From: Linyphia triangularis
Lineage: Eukaryota > Arthropoda > Arachnida > Araneae > Linyphiidae
DNA length: 64,000 nucleotides
Direction of reading: 5' to 3'
NCBI GenBank assembly: GCA_963978545.1
Contig: OZ021729.1
Location: 89,806,466 to 89,870,465 of the forward strand
Under the pieces are notes generated by a model, which ran no database searches, had not been told where the DNA came from, and worked only from the letters and a program-made list of their open reading frames with translations. Of the stretch, positions 29,035 to 38,433 are shown piece by piece. Positions within the stretch are counted from its first letter, which is position 1, and every line of letters begins with the position of its first letter. The translations under genes were made by a program, and so were the position numbers.

Positions 29035-29739
29035 TCACAAAACGCCCGAAACTTGCATTGGGGCCTGGTAAAAAGACATCCATTGACGAGGAAGGCAAGC
29101 CTCGAAATCGCAAGACTCGTCGCACACGTGAAGACTGCCAATCTCCGTTCGAAGGTAACTCCTTTCACCCGCACTCCACTCCCACTGAAATTCAATGTAC
29201 AGCCAACTCAACATTTTCTCAGTTGACCATTCAAACGAAGGGCAGCGTTCACACGGCTCACGTAATTCCTCCCTCACGCGTCTTCTAATCGAGTGTTGGA
29301 GAGAAGTCGGTAAGGTCGAAAACACTTCTCCCTCTATAAATCTATGCATAGTTACAGTAGCCATGTGAAGAATGACTTTATAAATATGAATGATATCGTC
29401 GGAATGGATCTCTTCTCGGCAGACTGGGCAAGACTCTGAATTTTCATGCCCCGTCTCTACCCATTTCGCTAAACAAGACCCGTGAAACCAATGATCACAT
29501 CTCAGATAGCGAAAATTGCAAACGGTCGGCTCGAGACAGATCCCGCAGGTCGTCTCGTGCCGGCCTAAAATCCGAATAGACGCCAAGTCCATTGGATCTA
29601 TAGGTTGGGCGCATCGAATGCAATGTCGCCGGTGGCCGAAATGCAAGTTAAGACAAGCGGCATGAACAAGCACTTGGCAGCAAGCGAGTTCTACCATGGG
29701 CAGAGGGCTGTCGCGGAGAAGACAATAAGCGCAAGACAT
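29035..29739 (-). CDS. Double-RING protein, probable E3 ubiquitin ligase
   Basis: A 234-residue protein with two zinc modules near its N-terminus. The first uses C3, C6, about C20, H26, C29, C40 and C43. The second is a clean RING-H2 with C65, C68, C81, H83, H86, C89, C104 and C107. Such modules normally recruit a ubiquitin-conjugating enzyme; several large arthropod viruses, white spot syndrome virus among them, encode RING-H2 ligases. The remaining 125 residues match nothing I recognise. The promoter has TATAAAA at 29788-29782 and a TCATTT initiator at about 29754, leaving a leader of about 15 nt, which supports this ATG. It is paralogous to 31664-32290: same layout, similar size, and the same type of 3' hairpin. 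Targets are unknown. Confidence 0.85.
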   Translation of the reverse strand: MSCAYCLLRDSPLPMVELACCQVLVHAACLNLHFGHRRHCIRCAQPIDPMDLASIRILGRHETTCGICLEPTVCNFRYLRCDHWFHGSCLAKWVETGHENSESCPVCREEIHSDDIIHIYKVILHMATVTMHRFIEGEVFSTLPTSLQHSIRRRVREELREPCERCPSFEWSTEKMLSWLYIEFQWEWSAGERSYLRTEIGSLHVCDESCDFEACLPRQWMSFYQAPMQVSGVL

Positions 29740-29753
29740 GTCTGAAGCAGAAA

Positions 29754-29788
29754 TGATGCGGGAGTGGGGAAGGCTCTGAGCTTTTATA
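29754..29788 (-). promoter_or_regulatory. TATA/initiator promoter of the first RING gene
   Basis: TATAAAA (29788-29782) lies about 34 nt before a TCATTT initiator at 29754. No DPE is seen at +28. The predicted leader is only about 15 nt. Confidence 0.6.
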
Positions 29789-29879
29789 GGAAAAGGGGCG
29801 TAGGGAAGAGGGTGACGTCACGAGATGACTGCTAATTGGTCAAAATATAGCTTTGCACACGCACAATTTCAAAAAAAAA

Positions 29880-30266
29880 AAACAATCTTTAAATATTAAC
29901 ACTTTATCTGTAGAATTTTAAACCAAACATCTCGTAAAATTTAAACAGCTTGTCCATGGTAGAACGTCTTAAACATTTCAACCCAAGAGCTTGTAATAAA
30001 TTAATATTTTATCTGTAGAATTTTAAACCAAACATGTTATAAAATTTAAACAACTTGCACCTTCTTTAACTTTGTGAGGAGACGTCCTTCCAAATATGGG
30101 TCTGGGCACCGACTGAGCAATTGGTCCTCTGTCCGTTGAAGGTCCAGGCAAGGTGAAGGTGTCAAGCAAGGTGAAGGCAAGGTGAAGGAAGGCAAGGTGA
30201 AGGAAGGCAAGGTGAAAGAAGTCCTTCCAAGTCAGGGCACTGAATGAGCTACCGACAGATTTTAAG

Positions 30267-30307
<41 letters not shown>

Positions 30308-31500
30308 GTAACTCGTACGTCTTTAACTTTCCAACCCAAGAGCTTGTAAATTTCAAAAAACAATCTCTAAATATTAACATTTCATCTGTAAAATTTTAAA
30401 CCAAACATGCTGTAAAATTTAAACAGCTTGGAAATGTAACTTTTTTAACTTTCCAACCCTTGTAAATTTCAAAAAAAACAATCTCTAAATTAATATTTTA
30501 TCTGTAGAATTTTAAACCAAACATGTTATAAAATTTAAACAACTTGCACCTTCTTTAACTTTGTGAGGAGAGGGAGACGTCCTACCAAATATGGGTCTGG
30601 GCACCGACTGAGCAATTGGTCCTCTGTCCGTTGAAGGTCCAGGCAAGGTGAAGGTGTCAAGCAAGGTGAAGGCAAGGTGAAGGAAGGCAAGGTGAAAGAA
30701 GTCCTTCCAAGTCAGGGCACTGAATGAGCTACCGACAGATTTTAAGTTATATATATATATAAAAATGTAACTCGTACGTCTTTAACTTTCCAACCCAAGA
30801 GCTTGTAAATTTCAAAAAACAATCTCTAAATATTAACATTTCATCTGTAAAATTTTAAACCAAACATGCTGTAAAATTTAAACAGCTTGGAAATGTAACT
30901 TTTTTAACTTTCCAACCCTTGTAAATTTAAAAAAAAAAAAATCTCTAAATTAATATTTTATCTGTAGAATTTTAAACCAAACATGTTATAAAATTTAAAC
31001 AACTTGCACCTTCTTTAACTTTGTGAGGAGAGGGAGACGTCCTACCAAATATGGGTCTGGGCACCGACTGAGCAATTGGTCCTCTGTCCGTTGAAGGTCC
31101 AGGCAAGGTGAAGGTGTCAAGCAAGGTGAAGGCAAGGTGAAGGAAGGCAAGGTGAAGGAAGGCAAGGTGAAAGAAGTCCTTCCAAGTCAGGGCACTGAAT
31201 GAGCTACCGACAGATTTTAAGTTATATATATATAAAAAAAATGTAACTCGTACGTCTTTAACTTTCCAACCCAAGAGCTTGTAAATTTCAAAAAACAATC
31301 TCTAAATATTAACATTTCATCTGTAAAATTTTAAACCAAACATGCTGTAAAATTTAAACAGCTTGGAAATGTAACTTTTTTAACTTTCCAACCCTTGTAA
31401 ATTTCAAAAAAAAACAATCATCCATCTGCAAGGCACTTTTAAAATTTAAACAGCTTGCAACTCTCGCTTTTTAAAAAATATCGAAATATTAATATTTCAT
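29880..31500. repeat. About 470-bp tandem repeats carrying promoter-like units
   Basis: The phrase tctgtagaattttaaacc plus about 450 following bases occurs at about 30014, 30500 and 30963 (spacing near 488 and 462 bp), with partial copies at both ends. Each copy holds a short minisatellite (aaggtgaaggaaggc) and a minus-strand TATA run followed by a TCATTC initiator (30235-30300, 30720-30760, 31195-31233). The DPE spacing here is 6 nt short compared with the intact promoters. No gene is supported. Confidence 0.85.
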
Positions 31501-31589
31501 CTGTAGAATTTCAACGTTCCAACTTGTAAAAAATTAAACAGTTTGGGAAACTCGCCTCTCTCCCCAACATTGGTTCTCGTCTTGTCGTG

Positions 31590-31650
31590 AAAAAAAAAAT
31601 GGGGAGGTGGTTTTGCTGCAGAGAGCAAACCGCCTCCCCATTTTTTTTTT
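31590..31650 (-). terminator. 27-bp hairpin, 13 nt after the second RING gene stop
   Basis: The arms 31590-31617 and 31624-31650 pair with one bulge around a GCAGAG loop. The stem again runs A(n)TGGGG. It sits 13 nt beyond the stop at 31664. The outer flank carries ccaacattggt, as at the first RING gene. Confidence 0.75.
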
Positions 31651-31663
31651 ACCTGCCATGACG

Positions 31664-32290
31664 TTAATCCCCGATAATTTCTTTTCGGAAACGTATGCGT
31701 TGGGCAACGGTAAAATGTTGACCCCACTCGTCATACAATTCCTGTAAGATTTCGCCCCACGACATTCCCAAATCCGGAAGGTTTTCGTAAGGTCCGTCGT
31801 AAACTGCCGGTATTTTAACTTTGAAAAAGGTTTGCATGGCTTCCGGTAAAGTCTGGAAGCGATCCGAATTTAAAAAGTTCCAAAAGATTTGCGATCGCGC
31901 CCGACACATGTAGTCTGCCAAACGAGCGTAAGCCACGTCGCCAATGTCTTTTCGACACACGGGACATTGCGTGTGCCCACTGTCGATGCATCGTTTCAGA
32001 CACAGACCGTGAAAATAGTGATCGCAGTCTGTAAAGGATTCGTCGCAGACATAATCCTCGTAACATACAGCGCAGACTTCAGTGTGACGGGATAGCTTTC
32101 TAATCTCGGCCACCGTCGAGTGAGTCAAGGGTTTCCAGCACACGATGCATTCGGGAACCTCACCCGCCGATGGTTTAATTTGATTCAATTGCAAGTCATG
32201 GCAGAAAGCATGTACGAAGCGCAAGCAACAAGGCATTCGTATCAAGCTTAGAGCGTTTGAAACGCCGCAGAAGGAGCAGGCAACCGACAT
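31664..32290 (-). CDS. Double-RING protein, probable E3 ubiquitin ligase (paralogue)
   Basis: A 208-residue paralogue of the 29035-29739 product. The N-terminal zinc module uses C5, C8, C21/C22, H27, C30, C48 and C51. The second is a canonical RING-H2 with C73, C76, C89, H91, H94, C97, C109 and C112. The C-terminal half shares length and helical character with its paralogue but little sequence. The promoter is TATATAAA at 32345-32338 with TCATTT at 32312; the ATG at 32290 is the first one downstream, giving a leader of about 21 nt. Expected role: ubiquitin ligation in the host cell, substrate unknown. The two RING genes look like an old duplication that kept both promoter type and 3' hairpin module. 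Confidence 0.85.
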   Translation of the reverse strand: MSVACSFCGVSNALSLIRMPCCLRFVHAFCHDLQLNQIKPSAGEVPECIVCWKPLTHSTVAEIRKLSRHTEVCAVCYEDYVCDESFTDCDHYFHGLCLKRCIDSGHTQCPVCRKDIGDVAYARLADYMCRARSQIFWNFLNSDRFQTLPEAMQTFFKVKIPAVYDGPYENLPDLGMSWGEILQELYDEWGQHFTVAQRIRFRKEIIGD

Positions 32291-32311
32291 GTCTCGATGT
32301 CAGAAGCCAAA

Positions 32312-32345
32312 TGATAACGTACGAACGACCAGCTTCCTTTATATA
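32312..32345 (-). promoter_or_regulatory. TATA/initiator promoter of the second RING gene
   Basis: TATATAAA begins at 32345 and the TCATTT initiator A is at 32312, a spacing of 33 nt. No DPE is evident. Confidence 0.6.
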
Positions 32346-32857
32346 GAGGGAGGGGGCGTGGCTGACAGGACGTCATTCATTTCCCTCGTTGAGTTTAAAT
32401 GACCAACATTGTGGTATTCGAAAACAGTGAGATTTGGGTAAAATTGTATGGATCCACTTGTAAGCTCTATATGTTTGTTTTTTTGAAAAAAAGAATTACC
32501 AACAGTGTCCGTATTAAAAAAAAATATAAAAAGTCAACTTGAAAAAAGAATTACCAACAGATACTGTATCTTTTTACAGAGATATAATAGTTTTAACGAA
32601 AAAAAGACACTGTTTTAAAAATTCATTTAGATACCAACGTTGGTGACTCGAGCGTCGCAAAAAAATGGGGAAATGGCAGCCTATGATCAAAAAAACAATG
32701 TTTTTTGATCAAATTGCTACCATTTCCCCAAGTTTCTGCCTTGAATAATATCGTTTTCTTTCCACGATCTAAAAATAATAAAAAAAAACAACCATAAGAC
32801 AATGTTTTTATCAAACAACTCTAGTTGAAACATCGTGTTGTAGTCTACTTACTTTAT
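32346..32857. other. Non-coding gap with an orphan hairpin module
   Basis: No gene is supported. Besides the hairpin at 32666-32730 I see A-rich runs and a repeated gaaaaaagaattaccaacag at about 32484 and 32540. Confidence 0.5.
32666..32730 (-). other. Orphan hairpin of the TGGGG 3'-module family
   Basis: Outer arms TGGGGAAATGG and CCATTTCCCCA enclose an inner stem GATCAAAAAA / TTTTTTGATC. The left flank (about 32632-32655) repeats the accaacgttggt and gcgtcgc elements found next to the RING gene hairpins. No open reading frame ends at the usual 14-nt distance; the nearest minus-strand stop is 128 nt away at 32858. Confidence 0.6.
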
Positions 32858-33895
32858 TTAATAATCGTCAAACAGACTTAAAAGTTCATCTGGGACCGCA
32901 AAGATATTTTCCAAACTACTCAGTTCTTCTGGAGGTTCCGTTGTCAAGAAATTGTCCAACATATCTTGGACATCCGACAAAGACAGTACATTGTCCGACG
33001 GAACGGAAGGTGCTTCCAAACACGACGGCTCCGGTTCATTCTCCAATGCGACCTCGCAAGTCGTTTGGACTGCCGCATCTACCCTCCTCGATGGTTCGGT
33101 CTGGACTTGGACATTTACCATCTTTCTCCTTTTCAGAGATGGACTGGAGCTGTGTCGTTTAGACGACGGAGTGTTGTGTCGTTTAGACGAGCCAGCAGGA
33201 TCCATCTTTCTCCTTTCAGGACTGTGTCGTTTAGACGAGCCAGCCCATTCCACCGCTTCCCAAGGATCGTTTCCATCCACCCTACTCTTTACCACATCGA
33301 GCGTGAAAAGCGTTTTTTGAACTGCCACCAACACGTAAATGGTTCCGGGGGGAACGACGTAGGTTGTGTGGGGCTGTAACACGAAGCGATCGTAAAAATT
33401 TTGGTCGATCGAATAAAAAGCCTGATCAATCCTCACGGCTATCCGATATTTATGCATGGGTAACATGTAAAAGAGTAGGGGGACGTTGGTTGTCCGGTAG
33501 ACATGAAATGTCCCGGGTTTGACGGACCGCTGGCCAAACGTAAACTGGGATTTGACAAGAAATGTATTGTCAAACACGAAACTCACCCGCATATCCGTAT
33601 TTTTACGGTGCGGTTGATCACGGCCAATAAGCCGTCTTTCCATCTTGACCCAGTCGATATCGTTGGGTCGGAATAGGTTCGGGATGGCCGCATCCAAGCA
33701 CGTCCGTGTAAAGTTGTCCACCATGAGTGTTGTATGCATTTCACCCTCCAGATGAAGCGTCACTTTTTGGCAATGAAATTCGACTCGGAACGGCTGCACT
33801 TTGCCTTTGGCGACCAAATCGTAACATTCCCGTTTGTTTTTGGGAAAACAGGGAGGCTTGACGGTGGCAGAGATTGCTTCAAATAGAGAATTCAT
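32858..33895 (-). CDS. Nuclear-type protein with basic SSKRH repeats and acidic tail
   Basis: The frame is open from 33961, but the TATA box (33934-33927) and TCATTC initiator (33902) lie inside that extension, so I start at the methionine at 33895. That gives 345 residues and a 7-nt leader. Residues 1-210 look like a compact beta-rich domain I do not recognise. Residues about 210-265 hold four SSKRH-type repeats and KRRK clusters, likely nuclear localisation signals. The rest is acidic and ends in leucine/phenylalanine pairs (ELLSLFDDY), like an activation domain. AAATAAAG overlaps the stop. A transcription-regulator role is inference; the tail resembles that of the 39762-40175 product. Confidence 0.75.
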   Translation of the reverse strand: MNSLFEAISATVKPPCFPKNKRECYDLVAKGKVQPFRVEFHCQKVTLHLEGEMHTTLMVDNFTRTCLDAAIPNLFRPNDIDWVKMERRLIGRDQPHRKNTDMRVSFVFDNTFLVKSQFTFGQRSVKPGTFHVYRTTNVPLLFYMLPMHKYRIAVRIDQAFYSIDQNFYDRFVLQPHTTYVVPPGTIYVLVAVQKTLFTLDVVKSRVDGNDPWEAVEWAGSSKRHSPERRKMDPAGSSKRHNTPSSKRHSSSPSLKRRKMVNVQVQTEPSRRVDAAVQTTCEVALENEPEPSCLEAPSVPSDNVLSLSDVQDMLDNFLTTEPPEELSSLENIFAVPDELLSLFDDY

Positions 33896-33901
33896 TTTGA
33901 A

Positions 33902-33934
33902 TGAGTAGCGTTTCTCTGGGGCTCCCTTTTTATA
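33902..33934 (-). promoter_or_regulatory. Promoter that fixes the start of the 345-residue protein
   Basis: TATAAAAA starts at 33934 and the CTCATTC initiator A is at 33902, a spacing of 32 nt. The ATG at 33895 follows 7 nt later. Confidence 0.75.
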
Positions 33935-33961
33935 CTGCTGGAGGGACTGAGCCCCGGGCAA

Positions 33962-34741
33962 GTATCACGTGATGGGTCACGTGGTGCAAAGAACCACGTG
34001 ACTTGAGCCCCGGCCAAGTCAAGTGATGACGTGACCGTTTTTTTTATTTAAAGATGAAGGTGGAGGATCCAATGGAGGCTGGTGGGCTGTGGAGGATGAA
34101 ACAAGACACTTGTTAAAAAGATACGAGTTGTGGAGAATTGATTCAGTCTGCACTTTTATCCGAACAAGGAATTGATGATAAAGAATGTTGAAACAAGGGA
34201 CTTGTAATGGGTATTCTATGGTTTTTCAATGGTGCATAATTTTTTCAAATAAATTTTTTTTAAAAAAATGGGAAGAGTTTTTAATCAGCCATTAGTCAAT
34301 GTAAGAAGGTTTTTAAAACGGGAGAGATCAGTCATCCTTTAATGTTGTAACAACACAGTTTTTAAAATGGGTAGTGGATTCAGAGGAACACTAGAGATTT
34401 TAAAATCGGTTATGAATGGTTTCAGTTATTATTCAATCTTGGAACGAGACAGTTTTTTAAAATAGGATAGTGTCAGCTATTATTCAATGTTGGAACAAGA
34501 CATTTTCTTAAAAATCGGTTATGGATGGTTCAGCCGTCAAGGGATATTTTTAGTAAATATGTCCAAGTTGAGGTTTCCGGTACGGTTGGCCTCGGTAGTT
34601 AATATTATCAAGTACCAGTAGAGAGAGAAGAGACGTCCTTCCAAGTATGGGTCTGACTGAGCAATTGGGGTCAGAGTCCTCTGTCAGTCGAAGGTCCCGG
34701 TGTCAACATTCAAAAGTTGCTTCGAAGGAGCAAGTTGAAAG
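33962..34741. other. Non-coding, diverged short repeats
   Basis: No gene. From about 34130 to 34530 a 60-70 nt unit recurs loosely (ttattcaatnttggaac, ttttaaaatngg). From 34620 the sequence becomes the leader-like cassette (gacgtccttccaag) shared with 36100-36270, 37500-37860 and 38280-38350. Confidence 0.5.
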
Positions 34742-34800
34742 ACGTCCTTCCAAGTCAGGGTCTGGGCACTGAATGAGCTACCGACAGAATTTGAGTTATA

Positions 34801-34806
<6 letters not shown>
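34742..34806 (-). promoter_or_regulatory. Complete TATA/Inr/DPE promoter without a gene
   Basis: TATATATA at 34806-34799, initiator TCATTC with A at 34774, and GGACGT at 34747-34742, which is +28 to +33. Minus-strand transcription would enter non-coding repeats. Confidence 0.75.

Positions 34807-34808
<2 letters not shown>

Positions 34809-34877
<69 letters not shown>
34809..34877. repeat. A(n)T(n) palindromic tract
   Basis: An uninterrupted A run followed by a T run, directly behind the minus-strand TATA box at 34806. True length is uncertain because such runs assemble poorly. Confidence 0.85.
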
Positions 34878-34880
<3 letters not shown>

Positions 34881-35236
34881 TATGGTTTTGACTACAAACT
34901 TTTTTTATTTTTACAAAGACCTCTAGCGCCAGAATTTTTTTCTTCGCGTCTTAGAATATTTTTTTCTCGTCTCAGAATTTTTTTTCTCGTCTCAGAATGT
35001 GTCCTGTGACGTCGTAACTTATACATCCCTTGCGTCTCTGTCAAGAGGTATGAAATGGCCACGAAGCAGCTTCAACCCCTTTTCTCAAACCCTTGCTGCA
35101 CCTCTTTATTCTTCCGTCTTTTGTGTCTATGTGATGAAGCTGTCTATGATACAGAGCTTCGAGAGCCTGTTTCAAACCCTTCTTGGACCTTCTTTATTAC
35201 AGTCCAAATCAAAAGTTGTATCATCAGCGTATTACA
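34878..35236. repeat. Leader-like repeat, copy 1
   Basis: It starts ctatggttttgactacaaac and carries several tctcgtctcagaat blocks. It recurs at 36369-36520 and, more diverged, at 58043-58420 (shared atggccacgaagcagcttc). The last 100 bases (about 35126-35226) are repeated directly at 35944-36050 on the far side of the SOCS-box gene. No gene is supported. Confidence 0.7.
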
Positions 35237-35914
35237 CTAAGGTAGGTTATAACGTTTAATTAAAGTATTTGGTAACCGATTGGTTAATATTGAGTTTTTT
35301 CTCACAGAATCTATGCATATTTTTTGGAGAGTAGGAGGCGAGCAAGTTTTAAATTCAGTATTTAGTACACGTCTCAAATCCCCCATGTAAAGATTAAGTG
35401 TTTCATAGTGTTGGAAACATTTGCTGTTTATAATTTTCGGCCAATAAGATGTTGTAACTGATGAAATTCGTTTTTGGTATTTGTCATTTACATGTGCAGT
35501 TATAAAGAAATGTAAAGAAGAATTAATATTTGCAAACTTAATAAGGAGACGTTTAACATCCCAAATTGTTCCAGAATTTCTATAGTAATGTTCAGGACAA
35601 TCGTCACGTTCAGTTATTAAATGGTATAAACAATAATTGTCGTTCCAACAGGCACGACAGCTATAATCTCTTTTAACGTTAAATTCCATATTAATATTAC
35701 TCAATAAACGATTACACGAATAGCAAAAATGTATTTTGAAATCTGTTTTATCCTTTGTGCGTCCATTTATACTCAAAATTGCATTATTATAAGGACGTAA
35801 AACAAACTGTTTCAGAAACTGTCGTACATGTTCTTTTGGAATATTTACCAGGTATGTTTCGTGATCTCTCCTATGATCCGTATAGTCTTTACGACCCCGA
35901 TAAATGGAAATCAT
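35237..35914 (-). CDS. SOCS-box protein with zinc-binding region
   Basis: A 225-residue protein. Residues 64-112 carry paired cysteines (C64, C67, C86, C89, then C95, H98, C106 and H109) suggesting bound zinc. The C-terminal 35 residues read as a SOCS box. A BC-box TLQKICIDSV (195-204) fits the (S/T/P)LxxxCxxx(hydrophobic) rule for elongin B/C binding. It is followed by LPNTLIKRY (214-222), where SOCS boxes have the LPxP cullin-5 contact. Proteins with this tail act as substrate adaptors of cullin-RING ubiquitin ligases; the rest would then be the target-binding part. A full promoter lies at 36213-36275, about 330 nt upstream. Direct repeats flank the gene, so it may be a recent insertion. 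The tail assignment is fairly firm, the target unknown. Confidence 0.7.
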   Translation of the reverse strand: MISIYRGRKDYTDHRRDHETYLVNIPKEHVRQFLKQFVLRPYNNAILSINGRTKDKTDFKIHFCYSCNRLLSNINMEFNVKRDYSCRACWNDNYCLYHLITERDDCPEHYYRNSGTIWDVKRLLIKFANINSSLHFFITAHVNDKYQKRISSVTTSYWPKIINSKCFQHYETLNLYMGDLRRVLNTEFKTCSPPTLQKICIDSVRKNSILTNRLPNTLIKRYNLP

Positions 35915-35943
35915 AACTATTGCCTCTTTTAAGCAACAGGAAC

Positions 35944-36050
35944 GTGTCTCTATGATGAAGATGCTTATGATACAGAGCTTCGAGAGCCTGTTTCAAACCC
36001 TTGTTGGACCTTCTTTATTACACTCCAAATCAAAAGTTGTATTATCAACG
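35944..36050. repeat. Direct repeat flanking the SOCS-box gene, second copy
   Basis: It matches 35126-35226 closely (shared gatacagagcttcgagagcc and ggaccttctttattac). The SOCS-box gene lies exactly between the copies. Confidence 0.8.
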
Positions 36051-36212
36051 GCTCCCAACATCCATTCAACCCGACACCAATATGCAGAGAGGTGCGAGCA
36101 TAGACGTCCTTCCAACTCTGGGCACCGACTGAGCATTTGGGTCAGAGTCCTCTGTCAGTCGAAGGTCCCGGTGTCAACATTCAAAAGTTGCGTCGAAGGA
36201 GCAAGTTGAAAG

Positions 36213-36674
<462 letters not shown>

Positions 36675-37310
36675 TCACTCTTCCTTTACGTCGGTGCTGG
36701 TGTCCTCTTCTACAATCACCAACGGGTGTTCTGCCAAAGAGTCCATACCGGAAGATATCATCAATTTCCGTCCGTCGCCCGTATTCAAAAACACCTCGTG
36801 GGTTACCCATTTCACTCGTATGGAGAAATCGGTATACTCTTCGTTTGCCACCGGCACGCTGAAGGACTGGATCCTCTCGTAAAACTCCATTGTTTTCACA
36901 GTGAGATCAGCCACGACGGTTTGTACCGGTACGCCTTCCTCGTGCAACCACATCTCGGTGGCCCTATTCGGATTGGTATCCATCGAAACGTGGGGGACTT
37001 GTACGAGGCCGTTGTGCCACACGGTCTCTATCCGCTCTGCCAGCACGTGACTTTTATTGAGCCGGGTACAGACTAAATGCATCATTTCTGGAAACGTGAG
37101 AAGCACCTGCTTGGGATACGAGCACGTTCCGGGAGGCGTGACTTGCGAGACGGTGCGTCGGGTGCCAAACTTGCGAGCAAATCCAGAGGGAGCTTTGTAA
37201 GCCATGCATCGACCCACGTCACTCGCTCTCCAATAGACTTGGGCGTCTTGGCCGATAAGACCTGTCAGAGTCATGGGATCGTTGTTGTAAATCTGGAGTT
37301 TGAACCACAT
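36675..37310 (-). CDS. BRO-N-like DNA-binding protein
   Basis: A 211-residue protein. Residues about 15-60 (VYWRASDVGRCMAYKAPSG and the charged stretch after it) resemble the core of the BRO-N domain, which typically reads W-x-A-x-D-V then a GYK-P turn. This domain occurs in baculovirus, ascovirus and phage proteins and binds DNA. The rest has no domain I recognise and ends in an acidic tail. A TATA box (37393-37386) stands about 80 nt upstream of the ATG. AATAAA overlaps the stop codon. BRO-N is an inference from a short motif; a structural protein with a chance match remains possible. Confidence 0.6.
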   Translation of the reverse strand: MWFKLQIYNNDPMTLTGLIGQDAQVYWRASDVGRCMAYKAPSGFARKFGTRRTVSQVTPPGTCSYPKQVLLTFPEMMHLVCTRLNKSHVLAERIETVWHNGLVQVPHVSMDTNPNRATEMWLHEEGVPVQTVVADLTVKTMEFYERIQSFSVPVANEEYTDFSIRVKWVTHEVFLNTGDGRKLMISSGMDSLAEHPLVIVEEDTSTDVKEE

Positions 37311-37385
37311 GATGAAGATTTTTTGGCGGCAGGAATCTCGGAGCGGTTGGCAGTCGGGAAGAGTGTTTCCTCTTGACTGGGGTCG

Positions 37386-37393
37386 TATATATA
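37386..37393 (-). promoter_or_regulatory. TATA box of the BRO-N-like gene
   Basis: GTATATATAC on the minus strand, about 80 nt before the ATG at 37310. The initiator is less clear than at other promoters, and there is no adjacent A/T tract. Confidence 0.55.
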
Positions 37394-37539
37394 CCCTGTC
37401 TCGAGAAAGGTCGAGATGGGAAAAAAGTTTTTTTTATAGAAGAAGGGCGCTACTGGAAAACTATCTTGTACGGTAACAGGTACGATAGGTCTCGGTAGGA
37501 AGAAGCTTTAAATTCACGTCGGTATTGGAGAGCACGCAG

Positions 37540-37603
37540 ACGTCTTTCCAAGTCGGGGTCTGGGCACGGACTGAGTATCCCACAGGATTTGGGTTATATA
37601 TAT
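37540..37603 (-). promoter_or_regulatory. Complete TATA/Inr/DPE promoter plus conserved leader
   Basis: A TATATA run to 37603, initiator TCAGT with A at 37572, AGACGT at 37545-37540 (+28 to +33). Downstream, 37539-37460 contains the leader (gagacctatcgtacctgtta) also found at 44873-44895 before an intact gene. It may give the BRO-N-like gene a second, longer transcript. Confidence 0.7.
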
Positions 37604-37610
37604 ATATCAG

Positions 37611-37640
<30 letters not shown>
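37611..37640. repeat. A(30) tract behind a promoter
   Basis: A run only, without the T half, adjacent to the TATA run ending at 37603. Confidence 0.8.
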
Positions 37641-37642
<2 letters not shown>

Positions 37643-37821
37643 AGATGGGTTGTTTGAGAAACAATGTCTCGAGAAAGACTACGATGGGAAATGTAACCCA
37701 GTTTTTATCGTAGAAGGGAATGTAGCTACTGGATAAGTATCTTGTAAAGTCCCGGCAATAAGTACGGCAGGTCTCGGCAGAATGAAGCTTGGAATCCACG
37801 TCGGCATTAGCAAGTATCTAG

Positions 37822-37885
37822 ACGTCCTTCCAAGTCGGGGTCTGATCACCGACTGAGTACCCGCAGGATTTGGGTAGTATATATA
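37822..37885 (-). promoter_or_regulatory. Complete promoter without a gene (minus strand)
   Basis: TATATATA at about 37885, TCAGT initiator with A at 37854, GGACGT at 37827-37822 (+28 to +33). It is followed by the leader sequence (gccgagacctgccgtactta) and then the A tract at 37640. Confidence 0.7.
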
Positions 37886-37886
37886 G

Positions 37887-37890
<4 letters not shown>

Positions 37891-37969
<79 letters not shown>
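37891..37969. repeat. A(n)CT(n) tract between divergent promoters
   Basis: A run, a single C, then a T run. Minus-strand (37885) and plus-strand (37972) TATA boxes flank it. Confidence 0.85.
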
Positions 37970-37971
<2 letters not shown>

Positions 37972-37977
<6 letters not shown>

Positions 37978-38037
37978 TATAACCCAAATCCTATGGTATG
38001 ATTCATTCCCATCCCAGATGTCAAGCCGGTCGGTCGC
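37972..38037 (+). promoter_or_regulatory. Complete promoter firing into repeats (plus strand)
   Basis: TATATATA at 37972-37979, TTCATTC initiator with A at 38005, GGTCGC at 38032-38037, which fits the DPE rule RGWYV at +28. No gene follows, only the 50-bp repeats. Confidence 0.65.
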
Positions 38038-38049
38038 ATGTTCCTCAGC

Positions 38050-38250
38050 TCCGGACTTTAACTTTTCTCCGGTATCGAAAATTTTTCTAAGTATTTGAGT
38101 CTGGACTTTAACTTTTCTCCGGTATCGAAAATTTTTCTAAGTGTTTGGGTCTGGACTTTAACTTTTCTCTGACATCAAAAAATTTTTCTAAGTGTTTGGG
38201 TATGGACTTTAACTTTTCTCCGGTATCGAAAATTTTTCTAAGTGTTTGGG
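38050..38250. repeat. About 50-bp tandem repeats (inverted relative of 49143-49495)
   Basis: Four copies of ggactttaacttttctccgg ... tttctaagtgtttgggt. The reverse complement clearly resembles the 51-bp repeats at 49143-49495 (shared gaaaagttaaagtcc and caaacactt). Confidence 0.75.
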
Positions 38251-38319
38251 TCGGCAACCTGTCCGTCGAAGGTTCCGGCATCAATATTTAAAAGTTGCAT
38301 CGAAGGAGCAAGTTGAAAG

Positions 38320-38384
38320 ACGTCCGTCCAAGTCAGGGTATGGGCACTGACTGAGCCAATCTCACGATTCGGGTTCTATATATA
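38320..38384 (-). promoter_or_regulatory. Complete promoter, divergent partner of 38434
   Basis: TATATATA at 38384-38377, TCAGT with A at 38352, GGACGT at 38325-38320 (+28 to +33). It drives into the 50-bp repeats. Confidence 0.7.
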
Positions 38385-38433
38385 CTTATCAACGCACATG
38401 CGCAGTTTGGTTGGTGCGTGGGTGGATATTGAG

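Noticed and set aside
28752..29288. Plus-strand frame of 178 codons
   Set aside because: It runs antisense through the RING gene and through the perfect hairpin; the opposite frame has complete RING ligands and a promoter.
37461..37799. Minus-strand frame of 112 codons with a phenylalanine run
   Set aside because: It is read through promoter, leader and A tract; the phenylalanine run is the homopolymer.
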